A DNA stretch of 6,436 nucleotides, taken from assembly GCA_021785155.1 (NCBI GenBank), contig JAJYGE010000216.1, positions 1-6,436 on the forward strand. The letters run 5' to 3'. Within the stretch, counting starts at the first letter, position 1; every line of letters starts with the position of its first letter. The notes beneath the pieces were generated by a model, which searched no databases, was not told the DNA's origin, and was given only the letters and a program-made list of their open reading frames with translations. The position numbers and the translations under genes were made by a program. Shown here piece by piece: positions 1 to 6,436 of the stretch. The stretch is from Planctomycetota bacterium. Its GTDB lineage: Bacteria > Planctomycetota > Phycisphaerae > WQYP01.

Positions 1-2032
1 AATCAAAATCCGCATCGCTTAGTCCATGCGGATGTTCACTGCTGGGCTGAAGCCTCATTAAATCCACCACATTGACCACGCGAATTTTTAAATCAGGCAA
101 TTCACGCCGCAAAATGGAAACGGCGGCCAGTATTTCCAATGTCGGCACATCGCCGGCGCAGGCCATGACCACATCCGGCTCCACGCCGTTGTCATTGCTG
201 GCCCACTTCCAGATACCTATGCCTTCTTCGCAGTGTACGGCTGCGGCTTCTATGGGCAGCCACTGCGGCGAGGGGTGTTTTCCAGCCACGATCACATTGA
301 CATACTGTCTGCTGCGCAGGCAGTGATCCATGACGGAAAGCAGACAGTTGGCATCCGGCGGCAGATAAACCCGCACCACATCGGATTTTTTATTGACGAC
401 CACATCGAGAAAGCCGGGGTCCTGATGCGTAAAGCCATTGTGATCCTGCCGCCACACATGCGACGAAAGAAGATAATTCAATGAGGAAATATCCGCCCGC
501 CACGGCAGATCGCGCGTGACCTCCAGCCATTTGGCGTGCTGATTAAACATGGAATCAACGATATGTATAAATGCTTCGTAGCAGTTAAATACGCCGTGCC
601 GCCCGGTCAACAGATAACCCTCCAGCCAGCCTTCGCATTGATGCTCGCTGAGCATGGAATCCAGTACGCCGCCCGATATGGCCAGAAATTGATCGTTGGG
701 CACCGTGCGCGCATCCCATTGACGATTGGTGAGATCAAAAATCGCTCCCAAACCATTGGAGAGCGTTTCATCCGGACCAAACAGACGGAAATTTCGCGGG
801 GCGGCATTAAGTTTAGCCACATCGCGCAGAAAAGGCCCCAGAACATGCGTATCGCCAATACCGCCAATTCCGGGCGCGGGAACCTGCACGCCATAGTCAC
901 GGAATTCGGGCATTCGCAAGTCCCGCAGCAGTATGCCGCCATTGGCATGGGGATTGGCTCCCATGCGACGCTGGCCCCTAGGGGCAAGTGCGGCCAATTC
1001 CGTTTTCAGCCGCCCTTGCTCGTCAAATAGTTCCTCTGGATGGTAACTTTTCATCCAGGCTTCAAGCATCGTGAGGTGTTCGGGATTTTTGGCTGGATCA
1101 GACAGCGGCACCTGATGGGCACGAAACGTTCCCTCCACGGGCAGACCATCAATAACTTTCGGACCAGTCCAGCCTTTCGGCGACCGCAGGACAATCATGG
1201 GCCAGCGAGGGCGCATCGTGTTGCCTTGTACGCGGGCCTCATGTTGAATTTGCCGGATGCGCTCTATGGCCGCATCAAGTACTGTAGCCATCGCTTCATG
1301 CATCAGAGACGGTTCATGGCCTTCAACAAAATAGGGTGTCCATCCATACCCGCGCAGCAACTGCTCTAATTCATCGGGTTCAATGCGGGCCAGAACGGTG
1401 GGATTGGAAATTTTATAGCCATTAAGATGCAGAATCGGTAATACCGCCCCGTCAGTTTTGGCGTTGAGAAATTTATTGGAATGCCAGCTTGTGGCCAGCG
1501 GGCCGGTTTCCGCTTCGCCATCACCGACCACGCATGCGGCGATAAGATCGGGATTATCAAACACCGCACCGAAAGCGTGGCTGATTGAATAGCCCAGTTC
1601 GCCACCTTCGTGGATGGACCCCGGCGTTTCGGGCGCGGCGTGGCTGGGAATGCCGCCGGGGAAGGAAAATTGTTTGAAGAGTTTTTTCAGCCCCGCCTCA
1701 TCCTGACTGATACTGGGGTAGACCTCGCTGTATGTCCCCTCCAGATATACATTTCCCACTACTGCAGGTCCGCCATGGCCGGGACCAGACAGATAGATCA
1801 TGTCCAAATCATATTTTTTAATCACGCGGTTGAGATGTGTGTAAATGAAGTTTTGTCCGGGCGTGGTACCCCAATGCCCCAGCAGCATGGGTTTGATGTG
1901 CTCAATGGTTAGAGGCTTTTTCAGCAGCGGATTATCATAAAGATAAATCTGCCCCACAGAGAGATAATTGCCGGCCCGCCAATAGGCATCCAATTTGGCG
2001 AGCATTTCCGGATTCAGAGTATTGGTGGTCAT
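1..2032 (-). CDS. xfp: Phosphoketolase (xylulose-5-phosphate/fructose-6-phosphate), C-terminus cut by the window edge
   Basis: This cytosolic, thiamine-diphosphate-dependent enzyme cleaves xylulose-5-phosphate or fructose-6-phosphate with inorganic phosphate to acetyl-phosphate plus glyceraldehyde-3-phosphate or erythrose-4-phosphate. The reading frame is open without interruption for 677 codons from the ATG at 2032 to the left edge. Family members have roughly 790-800 residues, so about 115 C-terminal residues lie outside. Visible landmarks are WRAANYLS-like WRAGNYLS (18-25), GHWGT with His53, GPGHGG with His86, [10 protein letters not shown] with His131, the ThDP/Mg motif GDGEAETG (170-177), FRAHQ with His306, GPDET (419-423), LSEHQ with the probable catalytic Glu463, and [11 protein letters not shown] (529-539). 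The start is supported by AAAGGAAG seven bases upstream, inside the end of ackA. The stop of ackA is only 3 bp away, so the two are probably translationally coupled. One oddity is SNG at 425-427, where relatives normally have SNR. Confidence 0.96.
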   Translation of the reverse strand, partial: MTTNTLNPEMLAKLDAYWRAGNYLSVGQIYLYDNPLLKKPLTIEHIKPMLLGHWGTTPGQNFIYTHLNRVIKKYDLDMIYLSGPGHGGPAVVGNVYLEGTYSEVYPSISQDEAGLKKLFKQFSFPGGIPSHAAPETPGSIHEGGELGYSISHAFGAVFDNPDLIAACVVGDGEAETGPLATSWHSNKFLNAKTDGAVLPILHLNGYKISNPTVLARIEPDELEQLLRGYGWTPYFVEGHEPSLMHEAMATVLDAAIERIRQIQHEARVQGNTMRPRWPMIVLRSPKGWTGPKVIDGLPVEGTFRAHQVPLSDPAKNPEHLTMLEAWMKSYHPEELFDEQGRLKTELAALAPRGQRRMGANPHANGGILLRDLRMPEFRDYGVQVPAPGIGGIGDTHVLGPFLRDVAKLNAAPRNFRLFGPDETLSNGLGAIFDLTNRQWDARTVPNDQFLAISGGVLDSMLSEHQCEGWLEGYLLTGRHGVFNCYEAFIHIVDSMFNQHAKWLEVTRDLPWRADISSLNYLLSSHVWRQDHNGFTHQDPGFLDVVVNKKSDVVRVYLPPDANCLLSVMDHCLRSRQYVNVIVAGKHPSPQWLPIEAAAVHCEEGIGIWKWASNDNGVEPDVVMACAGDVPTLEILAAVSILRRELPDLKIRVVNVVDLMRLQPSSEHPHGLSDADFD

Positions 2033-2035
2033 TAT

Positions 2036-3307
2036 TTAGCTTCCTTTCATTGTTATTTTGAGCAAACCAGAGACCGATTGAGCGATCATCAACTCTTCAT
2101 CGGTATGAATAACGCGCACGGCAACGGGGGCACCAGGCGCAGAAATCAGCGGGGAATTCCTGGCGTTGAGTGCAGGCTTTATGGCAATACCCAGGAAGGC
2201 CAGGTCCCGACAGATACGTTGGCGAATAACCGGTGCGTTTTCACCAATCCCTCCGGCAAAAACCAAGGTGTCCACGCCGCCCAGCGCGGCGGCAAACGAG
2301 CCAATCCATTTTTTGGCTTGATAGCAGAACATGTCCAGAGCTTGCGCGGCGCGCGGATCCGTTAATTCCCGGGCCAGCAAGTCACGTACATCGGAACTGC
2401 TGGCCGATATGCCCAGCAGTCCGGACTTATGATTCACCATGTGCTCAAACTGCACCGCGGTCATGGATTCGAGGCGTGCCAGGTAGCTGACGATTCCCGG
2501 ATCTAAATCACCGGAACGCGTGCTCATCATCAGGCCGGATGCCGGTGTAAAGCCCATGCTGGTGTCGATACTTTTACCATCACGGACAGCGGCCAAACTG
2601 GCACCATTGCCCAGGTGGGCAAGAATCACACGACCTTTTCTGGCCGCCGGGTCGCCAAGCCGCACCAGTTCTTCCATTAGAAAGCTATAGGATAAACCAT
2701 GAAAACCATAGCGCTGTACACCTTTGGTCGCATAGCGTCGGGGAATGGGCAGCAATTTGGCCACCGCTGGCATAGCACGATGAAAAGCGGTGTCAAAGCA
2801 GGCAACCTGAGGGAGTTTCGGGTATTTCTGGCGGAAAGCCTGAATCAGTTGAATTTCACGCGGCAGATGATCGGGATCATAAGGGGCAATGCGGCGTAGT
2901 TCGGCCAGCAATGCTGATGTTACCCGTTGCGGCTTCGAATATTGCATACCGTGAACCACGCGGTGTCCGACGGCCTTGACGGAAGCGAATGCCCTTTGCG
3001 AGACCAGGTAATTTAATAAAAATCCCGCTGCCGAGCCATGACTCTCGGCGTTAATGCCAATGCTGCGCTGAAACTTACCTCGCAAATTGTCCACTGACAA
3101 ATTGGTACCGCTAAGACCAATGCGATCAATTTTCCCACTGATAGTTCGCCGCGGCGATGCGCCAATTTCATACAATGCGAACTTAATGCTTGAGGAGCCG
3201 GCGTTAATGGTTAGAACGGCGGGCGGCTGATTTTTTGCATGGGCTGCGGCGGTCTGCTTGGTCTGTAAGGCCATTTTCCGGGACGATTTTTCCGAATATT
3301 GCGACAT
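2036..3307 (-). CDS. ackA: Acetate kinase, phosphoketolase-linked type
   Basis: The enzyme catalyses acetyl-phosphate + ADP = acetate + ATP in the cytosol, here the likely energy-yielding step after phosphoketolase. It has 423 residues. ASKHA-fold motifs are all present: TINAGSSSIKF (33-43), GHRVVHG with Arg116, CFDTAFH with the probable catalytic Asp172, GFHGLSY with His204, HLGNGAS (231-237), TRSGDLDP with Arg264, FAGGIGENA (350-358) and HTDEELMIA (401-409). The core begins near residue 31, so there is a polar, Lys/Gln-rich N-terminal extension of about 28 residues. A second in-frame ATG at codon 12 (3274) would shorten it, and neither start has a strong ribosome-binding site. The loop that usually reads like APLHNP is here APYDPDHLP (141-149). 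I recall that form from acetate kinases encoded beside phosphoketolase. No phosphotransacetylase gene adjoins. It sits 43 bp after glgP and 3 bp before xfp. Confidence 0.96.
   Translation of the reverse strand: MSQYSEKSSRKMALQTKQTAAAHAKNQPPAVLTINAGSSSIKFALYEIGASPRRTISGKIDRIGLSGTNLSVDNLRGKFQRSIGINAESHGSAAGFLLNYLVSQRAFASVKAVGHRVVHGMQYSKPQRVTSALLAELRRIAPYDPDHLPREIQLIQAFRQKYPKLPQVACFDTAFHRAMPAVAKLLPIPRRYATKGVQRYGFHGLSYSFLMEELVRLGDPAARKGRVILAHLGNGASLAAVRDGKSIDTSMGFTPASGLMMSTRSGDLDPGIVSYLARLESMTAVQFEHMVNHKSGLLGISASSSDVRDLLARELTDPRAAQALDMFCYQAKKWIGSFAAALGGVDTLVFAGGIGENAPVIRQRICRDLAFLGIAIKPALNARNSPLISAPGAPVAVRVIHTDEELMIAQSVSGLLKITMKGS
2040..2047 (-). promoter_or_regulatory. Ribosome-binding site of xfp inside ackA
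   Basis: AAAGGAAG on the minus strand lies in the last three codons of ackA, with seven bases to the xfp ATG. The ackA stop (TAA), three bases and the xfp ATG follow directly. This decides the xfp start and implies that ribosomes finishing ackA re-initiate on xfp. Confidence 0.75.
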
Positions 3308-3335
3308 TCGCTTGCTTCACTTTCACCGCGCGGCT

Positions 3336-3349
3336 TGTCCGCACGGACA
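3336..3349 (-). other. Small hairpin between glgP and ackA
   Basis: One base after the glgP stop codon the minus strand reads TGTCC, GTGC, GGACA, a perfect 5-bp stem with a 4-base loop. No T-run follows; the next bases are GC-rich. It is therefore not a canonical intrinsic terminator. It could protect the glgP end of the message or alter translation of ackA, or it could be chance at this length. Confidence 0.35.
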
Positions 3350-3350
3350 C

Positions 3351-5897
3351 TTACTTCTGCCAGATAATTTGATCGACTTCCAGCGGTACAGCTACGCCAT
3401 TAAAGTGCGGGATTATTCGGGCAGTATAGTCCGAGGCGGGACGTGACGTGGGCACTTGGACGCTATACGCATACCCCCCCGCCGCGCCGGTAAGTTTTCG
3501 CACGTATTTCATTTCCTGCCGGATGGGAGCACCGCCATCCAGACCGTTGGCAAAAAGTTCAACTCGTACCATAGCGGGATCCAATTCGTTGAGATACACC
3601 TGCGTGTCAAAGGTATGCAGCCTCCCGCTGTTGCTGACTTGCGATTCACCGAATTTTACGGCGGCCCATTTTTCATCCAACCGATTTCGCCACTTGACTA
3701 TCTCCGCGCCGGCCACTCCGTTATTGACGGCCCGCGTGAGATAATTGGTGGCGGCGGGTAGATAATGCCGTTGGGTATATTCCCGCACGGCGCGGTTGGT
3801 GCAGAATTGCGGCGTCAGACGGGCCATGCTCGCCCGCATACGTGCCACCCAGGCGGTTGGAATGCCATTGGCATCGTGGGCATAAAATTCGGGAATCACT
3901 TCATGCTCCAACCGATCATAAAGCTGGTTCGCTTCATAGGCATCCCGGGCAGGATCGTCATCATGCTCCTGGCCATCCCCCAAAGCCCAGCCCACCTCCG
4001 GGCAATAGGCTTCCGCCCACCAGCCATCCAATTCTGAAAGATTCAGGCCGCCGTTTACCAGCACCTTCATACCGCTGGTTCCGGACGCTTCCCATGGCCG
4101 GCGCGGGGTGTTAATCCAGACATCCACACCGCGTACCAGGCGCTGGGCCAGGCGCATGTCGTAATCACTTAAGAACACAACGTGCGGACGAACTTCCGGC
4201 CGGTGAATAAACCGAATCCATTCCTGAAGGAGCCGTTGGCCGGCCTGATCCGCGGGATGCGCCTTGCCGGCGATAATCAGTTGCACCGGGCGGCGCGCGC
4301 AGGTAAGCATACGAATAAGCCGCTCCCGGTCATGCAGTAAAAGATTGGGGCGTTTATAGGAGGCAAATCGCCGGGCGAAACCCAGTGTCAGTACATTGGG
4401 GTCTAAAACGTGTTTCGCCCTTTCCACCAGATCGTTCTGAATTCCCGATGCCGCCATTTGGCGCGATAACCGAATCCGGACATCTTCAATAAGCAGCGTT
4501 CGCCCGGTGGTGCGCAATTCCCAGAATCGGTTGTCCGGGATGGCCTCAATGTGTTTGGCTAGCGCATCGGTATTACCCAACCACCGGCCAGTACCGCACG
4601 CTGCGGCCCAAAGCTCATCGGCAGCCGCCGATTCCCAGCTTGGCACATGTATCCCATTGGTAACATAACTGATCGGCACTTCATCGACTGGCCAGTGGGG
4701 AAACAGCGGGGAAAACAAATGCCGACTTACCTGCCCATGCAGGCGACTGACGCCATTGACCGCCCCGCTGCCGCGCATAGCTAGATAGGCCATGTTAAAT
4801 GGCTCATTATCATCCGCAGGATTTCGTCGGCCCAAAGCAAACAACTCATGGTGCGATATACCGAGTTTATCTGTGGCGTAGTGCCCCAGATACTGACTGA
4901 TCAGTGCCGGTGCGAAGCGGTCAAAACCCGCCGCCACCGCCGTGTGCGTGGTAAACACATTGCCCGCCCGGGTAACCGCCAAAGCGGCGTCGAAAGGCAA
5001 ACCCGCTTTATTCTTAAAACTCCGAGCCCGTTCCAAGACCGCAAAGGCCGCATGTCCCTCATTGAGATGGCAGACCTCCGGATTCAGGCCCAGAGCCTCC
5101 AATAACCTCCAGCCCCCGATTCCCAGAAGCATCTCCTGCTGAAGCCGCAACTCCGGCCCGCCCCCATATAATTCGCTGGTAATACCGCGATGAACGGGAG
5201 AATTGGCTGGATCATTGCTGTCCAGTAGATAAAGCTTTCTCCGCCCAACCTGCACCTGCCAAACGCGCACCCACATGGAATATCCAGGCAGCGCAATTTC
5301 CAGACGCAACCATTGACCGTTGGCTTGCCGCAACGGCATGATCGGCAACTGCCCCGGATCATTATAAGGATAAAATGCCTGTTGATTTCCGTCCCGATCA
5401 ATGTGTTGCCGGAAATAGCCCTGCTGATAAAGCAAGCCCACACCCACCACCGGCACACCCAGATCACTGGCGGATTTAAGTTGATCACCGGCCACGTTGC
5501 CCAGGCCGCCGGAATAAATTGGCAGCGCCTCACTTAACATGAATTCCATACTGAAATAGGCAACGCACGTAAGTGGAGAATCCGGATGTTGTTCGTTAAA
5601 CCAAGCCGGTGCCTCGGCCATGCTTTTCTGGGTTTGCAACAGGGCATCAACTTGACCACGAAATTCTTTATCAGCCAAAAGACCCTGAAGTTTTTCCGGC
5701 GATGTCGTCTGTAAAACCACCCATGGATTGCGGGTTTCAGCCCAGAGTTCCGGCTCAAGCTGCCGCCACACCCCGTCCGCTGCGCGGTTCCAGCTCCAGC
5801 GTAAGTCCAGCGCCAGTTCCGCCAGAGCGGAAAACCCCTCTAATTTCAAGGGAAACATAGCACTAATACCACCAATTGCGTCACTGCGTTCCGTCAT
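3351..5897 (-). CDS. glgP: Alpha-glucan (glycogen/maltodextrin) phosphorylase, DUF3417-type GT35
   Basis: This PLP-dependent cytosolic enzyme releases glucose-1-phosphate from the non-reducing ends of alpha-1,4-glucans. At 848 residues it has the length of the TIGR02094/DUF3417 branch of GT35 rather than the classical E. coli/animal branch. The N-terminal DUF3417-like part is seen at about 20-100 (LALDLRWSWN, NPWVVL). The catalytic core begins with VAYFSMEFMLSEALPIYSGG (112-131) and includes CHLNEGHAAF (276-285), NGVSRLHGQVSRH (381-393), VTNGIHVPSW (412-421) and GFARRFASYKR (506-516). The PLP site is EASGTSGMK, with Lys611 as the Schiff-base residue. Residues about 755-848 form a further C-terminal segment, predicted beta-rich, ending IIWQK. 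THTAVAAG (317-324) replaces the commoner THTPVPAG. The ATG at 5897 has AAAGGG five bases upstream; Met14 is the only near alternative. It is probably the first gene of the operon with ackA and xfp. Confidence 0.96.
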   Translation of the reverse strand: MTERSDAIGGISAMFPLKLEGFSALAELALDLRWSWNRAADGVWRQLEPELWAETRNPWVVLQTTSPEKLQGLLADKEFRGQVDALLQTQKSMAEAPAWFNEQHPDSPLTCVAYFSMEFMLSEALPIYSGGLGNVAGDQLKSASDLGVPVVGVGLLYQQGYFRQHIDRDGNQQAFYPYNDPGQLPIMPLRQANGQWLRLEIALPGYSMWVRVWQVQVGRRKLYLLDSNDPANSPVHRGITSELYGGGPELRLQQEMLLGIGGWRLLEALGLNPEVCHLNEGHAAFAVLERARSFKNKAGLPFDAALAVTRAGNVFTTHTAVAAGFDRFAPALISQYLGHYATDKLGISHHELFALGRRNPADDNEPFNMAYLAMRGSGAVNGVSRLHGQVSRHLFSPLFPHWPVDEVPISYVTNGIHVPSWESAAADELWAAACGTGRWLGNTDALAKHIEAIPDNRFWELRTTGRTLLIEDVRIRLSRQMAASGIQNDLVERAKHVLDPNVLTLGFARRFASYKRPNLLLHDRERLIRMLTCARRPVQLIIAGKAHPADQAGQRLLQEWIRFIHRPEVRPHVVFLSDYDMRLAQRLVRGVDVWINTPRRPWEASGTSGMKVLVNGGLNLSELDGWWAEAYCPEVGWALGDGQEHDDDPARDAYEANQLYDRLEHEVIPEFYAHDANGIPTAWVARMRASMARLTPQFCTNRAVREYTQRHYLPAATNYLTRAVNNGVAGAEIVKWRNRLDEKWAAVKFGESQVSNSGRLHTFDTQVYLNELDPAMVRVELFANGLDGGAPIRQEMKYVRKLTGAAGGYAYSVQVPTSRPASDYTARIIPHFNGVAVPLEVDQIIWQK

Positions 5898-5902
5898 ATA
5901 CG

Positions 5903-5908
5903 CCCTTT
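5903..5908 (-). promoter_or_regulatory. Ribosome-binding site of glgP
   Basis: AAAGGG on the minus strand is separated by five bases from the ATG at 5897. It supports this ATG over the in-frame Met at codon 14. Confidence 0.55.
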
Positions 5909-5947
5909 ACACTTTTTCCCCACCACGTTACCCGCAGCTATCGAAGC

Positions 5948-5975
5948 ATTATAGCCCCATGAAAATGCGAAGCAA
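5948..5975 (-). promoter_or_regulatory. Putative sigma-70-type promoter of the glgP-ackA-xfp operon
   Basis: On the minus strand a perfect TATAAT occupies 5953-5948. TTGCTT (5975-5970) precedes it by 16 bases and matches only half of the TTGACA consensus. Transcription would start near 5941, giving a leader of roughly 40-45 bases before the glgP ATG. The TATAAT overlaps the stop codon of the GH35 remnant. The -10 is strong and the -35 weak, so an activator could be needed. No operator-like inverted repeat was found next to it. Confidence 0.5.
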
Positions 5976-6068
5976 GAATCGCTCGAAATGGACCGATCGT
6001 GGATTGTTTCCACGCTGGTCAAAAATCACCAGCGTATTTTTTTTAGATTTCAGCCACCCTGATTCAAT
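5949..6068 (-). pseudogene. Decayed remnant of a second GH35 beta-galactosidase C-terminus
   Basis: The minus strand is open from 6068 to the TAA at 5949-5951, in a different frame from the GH35 gene upstream. It encodes WLKSKKNTLVIFDQRG and then NNPRSVH, against WLKSGSNSLVIFDERG and HSPEGVH in the intact gene 172 bp away. Over these 23 ungapped codons 15 residues are identical and six further codons differ only at synonymous third positions (TTC/TTT, GAT/GAC, CGC/CGT, GGT/GGA, CCC/CCA, GTG/GTC). Upstream, I-x-S-x-W may extend the match to about 6068, right at the stop of the intact gene. Downstream of VH the match fades. There is no start codon or ribosome-binding site, and the rest of the protein is absent. 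The synonymous pattern suggests both copies were once under selection, so this is probably the end of a former paralogue. Deletion between tandem paralogues or a partial duplication would both explain it. Confidence 0.75.
6012..6044 (+). terminator. Intrinsic-terminator-like hairpin read on the plus strand
   Basis: A perfect 8-bp stem (ACGCTGGT at 6012-6019, ACCAGCGT at 6028-6035) encloses an 8-base loop. On the plus strand it is followed by A and eight T (6037-6044), the normal layout of a rho-independent terminator. No plus-strand gene precedes it, so it could only stop antisense transcription. Read on the minus strand it has no U-tail, so it is not a usual terminator for the GH35 gene, although it could protect a 3' end. 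It lies wholly inside the GH35 remnant, where the bases correspond to the TLVIFDQR codons. Confidence 0.5.
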
Positions 6069-6436
6069 TCACCGTCACAGTAAGGCCTGACACGGAGAAT
6101 TGCATACTTGAAGAGCGTAATGTCACAAGCCGTCGACAGGCAGAGTGATCGATTACCAGATGCACACCCTCGGGAGAGTGACCGCGTTCATCGAAAATCA
6201 CCAGGGAATTGCTGCCAGATTTCAGCCAGCACGACGGAATATACAACCCCATGGGCATGACCGGATCCACATAGCGCCCCAGATTGTGGCCATTAATCCA
6301 CATATATCCGCCACCAAGACCAGTCCATGCGGCGCGCAGCACCAGATGCAAGGACCCCTGATCTGGCTGGTAGTTGAATGTGGTGCGGTAAAACGTGGGC
6401 ACGCCGGGAGCGGTTGTAAAAGGTTTCCAGCAGATC
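6064..6436 (-). CDS. Beta-galactosidase, glycoside hydrolase family 35, C-terminal end only
   Basis: The frame is open from the right edge to the TGA at 6064-6066, giving 123 residues of the C-terminus. The GTG at 6402 is internal, because the same frame continues upstream of it to the edge. The sequence YMWINGHNLGRYVD, then MGLYIPSCWLKSGSN and SLVIFDERG, is the C-terminal galactose-binding-like beta-sandwich that ends GH35 beta-galactosidases; plant and bacterial members have VNGxxxGRYW and YxVPxxWLKxxxNxLVVFEExG. Family enzymes remove terminal beta-galactose from oligosaccharides or plant and host glycans. The catalytic barrel and any signal peptide lie outside, so activity and location cannot be judged. 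The last 33 residues after VH have no recognisable motif. The gene is in the same direction as glgP, 166 bp upstream, and no minus-strand terminator separates them clearly. A related glycosidase with the same domain is possible. Confidence 0.75.
   Translation of the reverse strand, partial: ICWKPFTTAPGVPTFYRTTFNYQPDQGSLHLVLRAAWTGLGGGYMWINGHNLGRYVDPVMPMGLYIPSCWLKSGSNSLVIFDERGHSPEGVHLVIDHSACRRLVTLRSSSMQFSVSGLTVTVN

Noticed and set aside
607..987. Minus-strand open frame of 126 codons in another frame
   Set aside because: It overlaps the phosphoketolase on the same strand in a shifted frame; the phosphoketolase frame matches the family throughout, so no frameshift is needed.
536..1030. Plus-strand open frame of 164 codons
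   Set aside because: It lies fully opposite the uninterrupted, motif-rich phosphoketolase frame, has no recognisable protein motif, and is expected as an antisense shadow.
3326..3333. CCGCGCGG palindrome in the glgP-ackA gap as an operator
   Set aside because: Eight bases with no loop and no flanking symmetry is too short to claim in GC-rich sequence.
5084..5533. Minus-strand open frame of 149 codons inside glgP
   Set aside because: The glgP frame matches the family across the same span, and this alternative is rich in Cys, Arg and Trp, typical of an out-of-frame reading.
6012..6035. Hairpin as an intrinsic terminator for the GH35 gene on the minus strand
   Set aside because: On the minus strand the bases after the stem are GGAAACAATCC with no T-run; the only T-run is on the plus-strand side.
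5728..6090. Plus-strand open frame across the start of glgP and the upstream gap
   Set aside because: It is antisense to glgP and the GH35 remnant, shows no protein motif, and runs through the terminator-like hairpin.
6400..6402. GTG as the start of the GH35 gene
   Set aside because: The same frame stays open to the window edge and continues plausible domain sequence (ICWKPF...PTFY), so the codon is an internal Val.
1..6436. CRISPR arrays, tRNA or rRNA genes, insertion sequences
   Set aside because: No regularly spaced repeats, RNA-gene signatures, transposase-like frames or terminal inverted repeats were seen on either strand.

Overview
The window is bacterial, of moderate GC, and every gene in it lies on the minus strand. 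It reads right to left as: the 3' end of a GH35-type beta-galactosidase gene (6064-6436), a 166-bp gap, an alpha-glucan/glycogen phosphorylase (glgP, 3351-5897), an acetate kinase (ackA, 2036-3307), and a phosphoketolase (xfp, 1-2032) that runs off the left edge. No plus-strand gene is convincing. The taxon cannot be fixed from the sequence. The gene set would suit a glycan-using, glycogen-storing Gram-negative, perhaps of the PVC group or Acidobacteria, but that is a weak guess.

The three central genes look like one operon transcribed glgP-ackA-xfp. The gaps are 43 and 3 bp, and the xfp ribosome-binding site lies inside the last codons of ackA. Their products form most of a short route. GlgP phosphorolyses stored alpha-glucan to glucose-1-phosphate without spending ATP. 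Phosphoglucomutase and isomerase, not in this window, would convert this to fructose-6-phosphate. Xfp splits fructose-6-phosphate or xylulose-5-phosphate with phosphate to give acetyl-phosphate. AckA uses acetyl-phosphate to make ATP and acetate.

The most unusual part is the gap upstream of glgP (5898-6063). Read on the minus strand it contains a decayed second copy of the end of the GH35 gene. In 23 aligned codons, 15 residues are identical and six codons differ only by synonymous third-position changes. This remnant carries a perfect 8-bp inverted repeat followed on the plus strand by eight T, which is a good terminator for plus-strand transcription. Its stop codon overlaps a perfect TATAAT that is placed to serve as the glgP operon's -10 element. 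A dead gene tail therefore seems to have become the regulatory spacer of the operon.

Smaller points are a conserved Arg in the SNR motif of phosphoketolases replaced by Gly, an acetate kinase with a charged N-terminal extension and an atypical DPDH loop, and a small hairpin between glgP and ackA.
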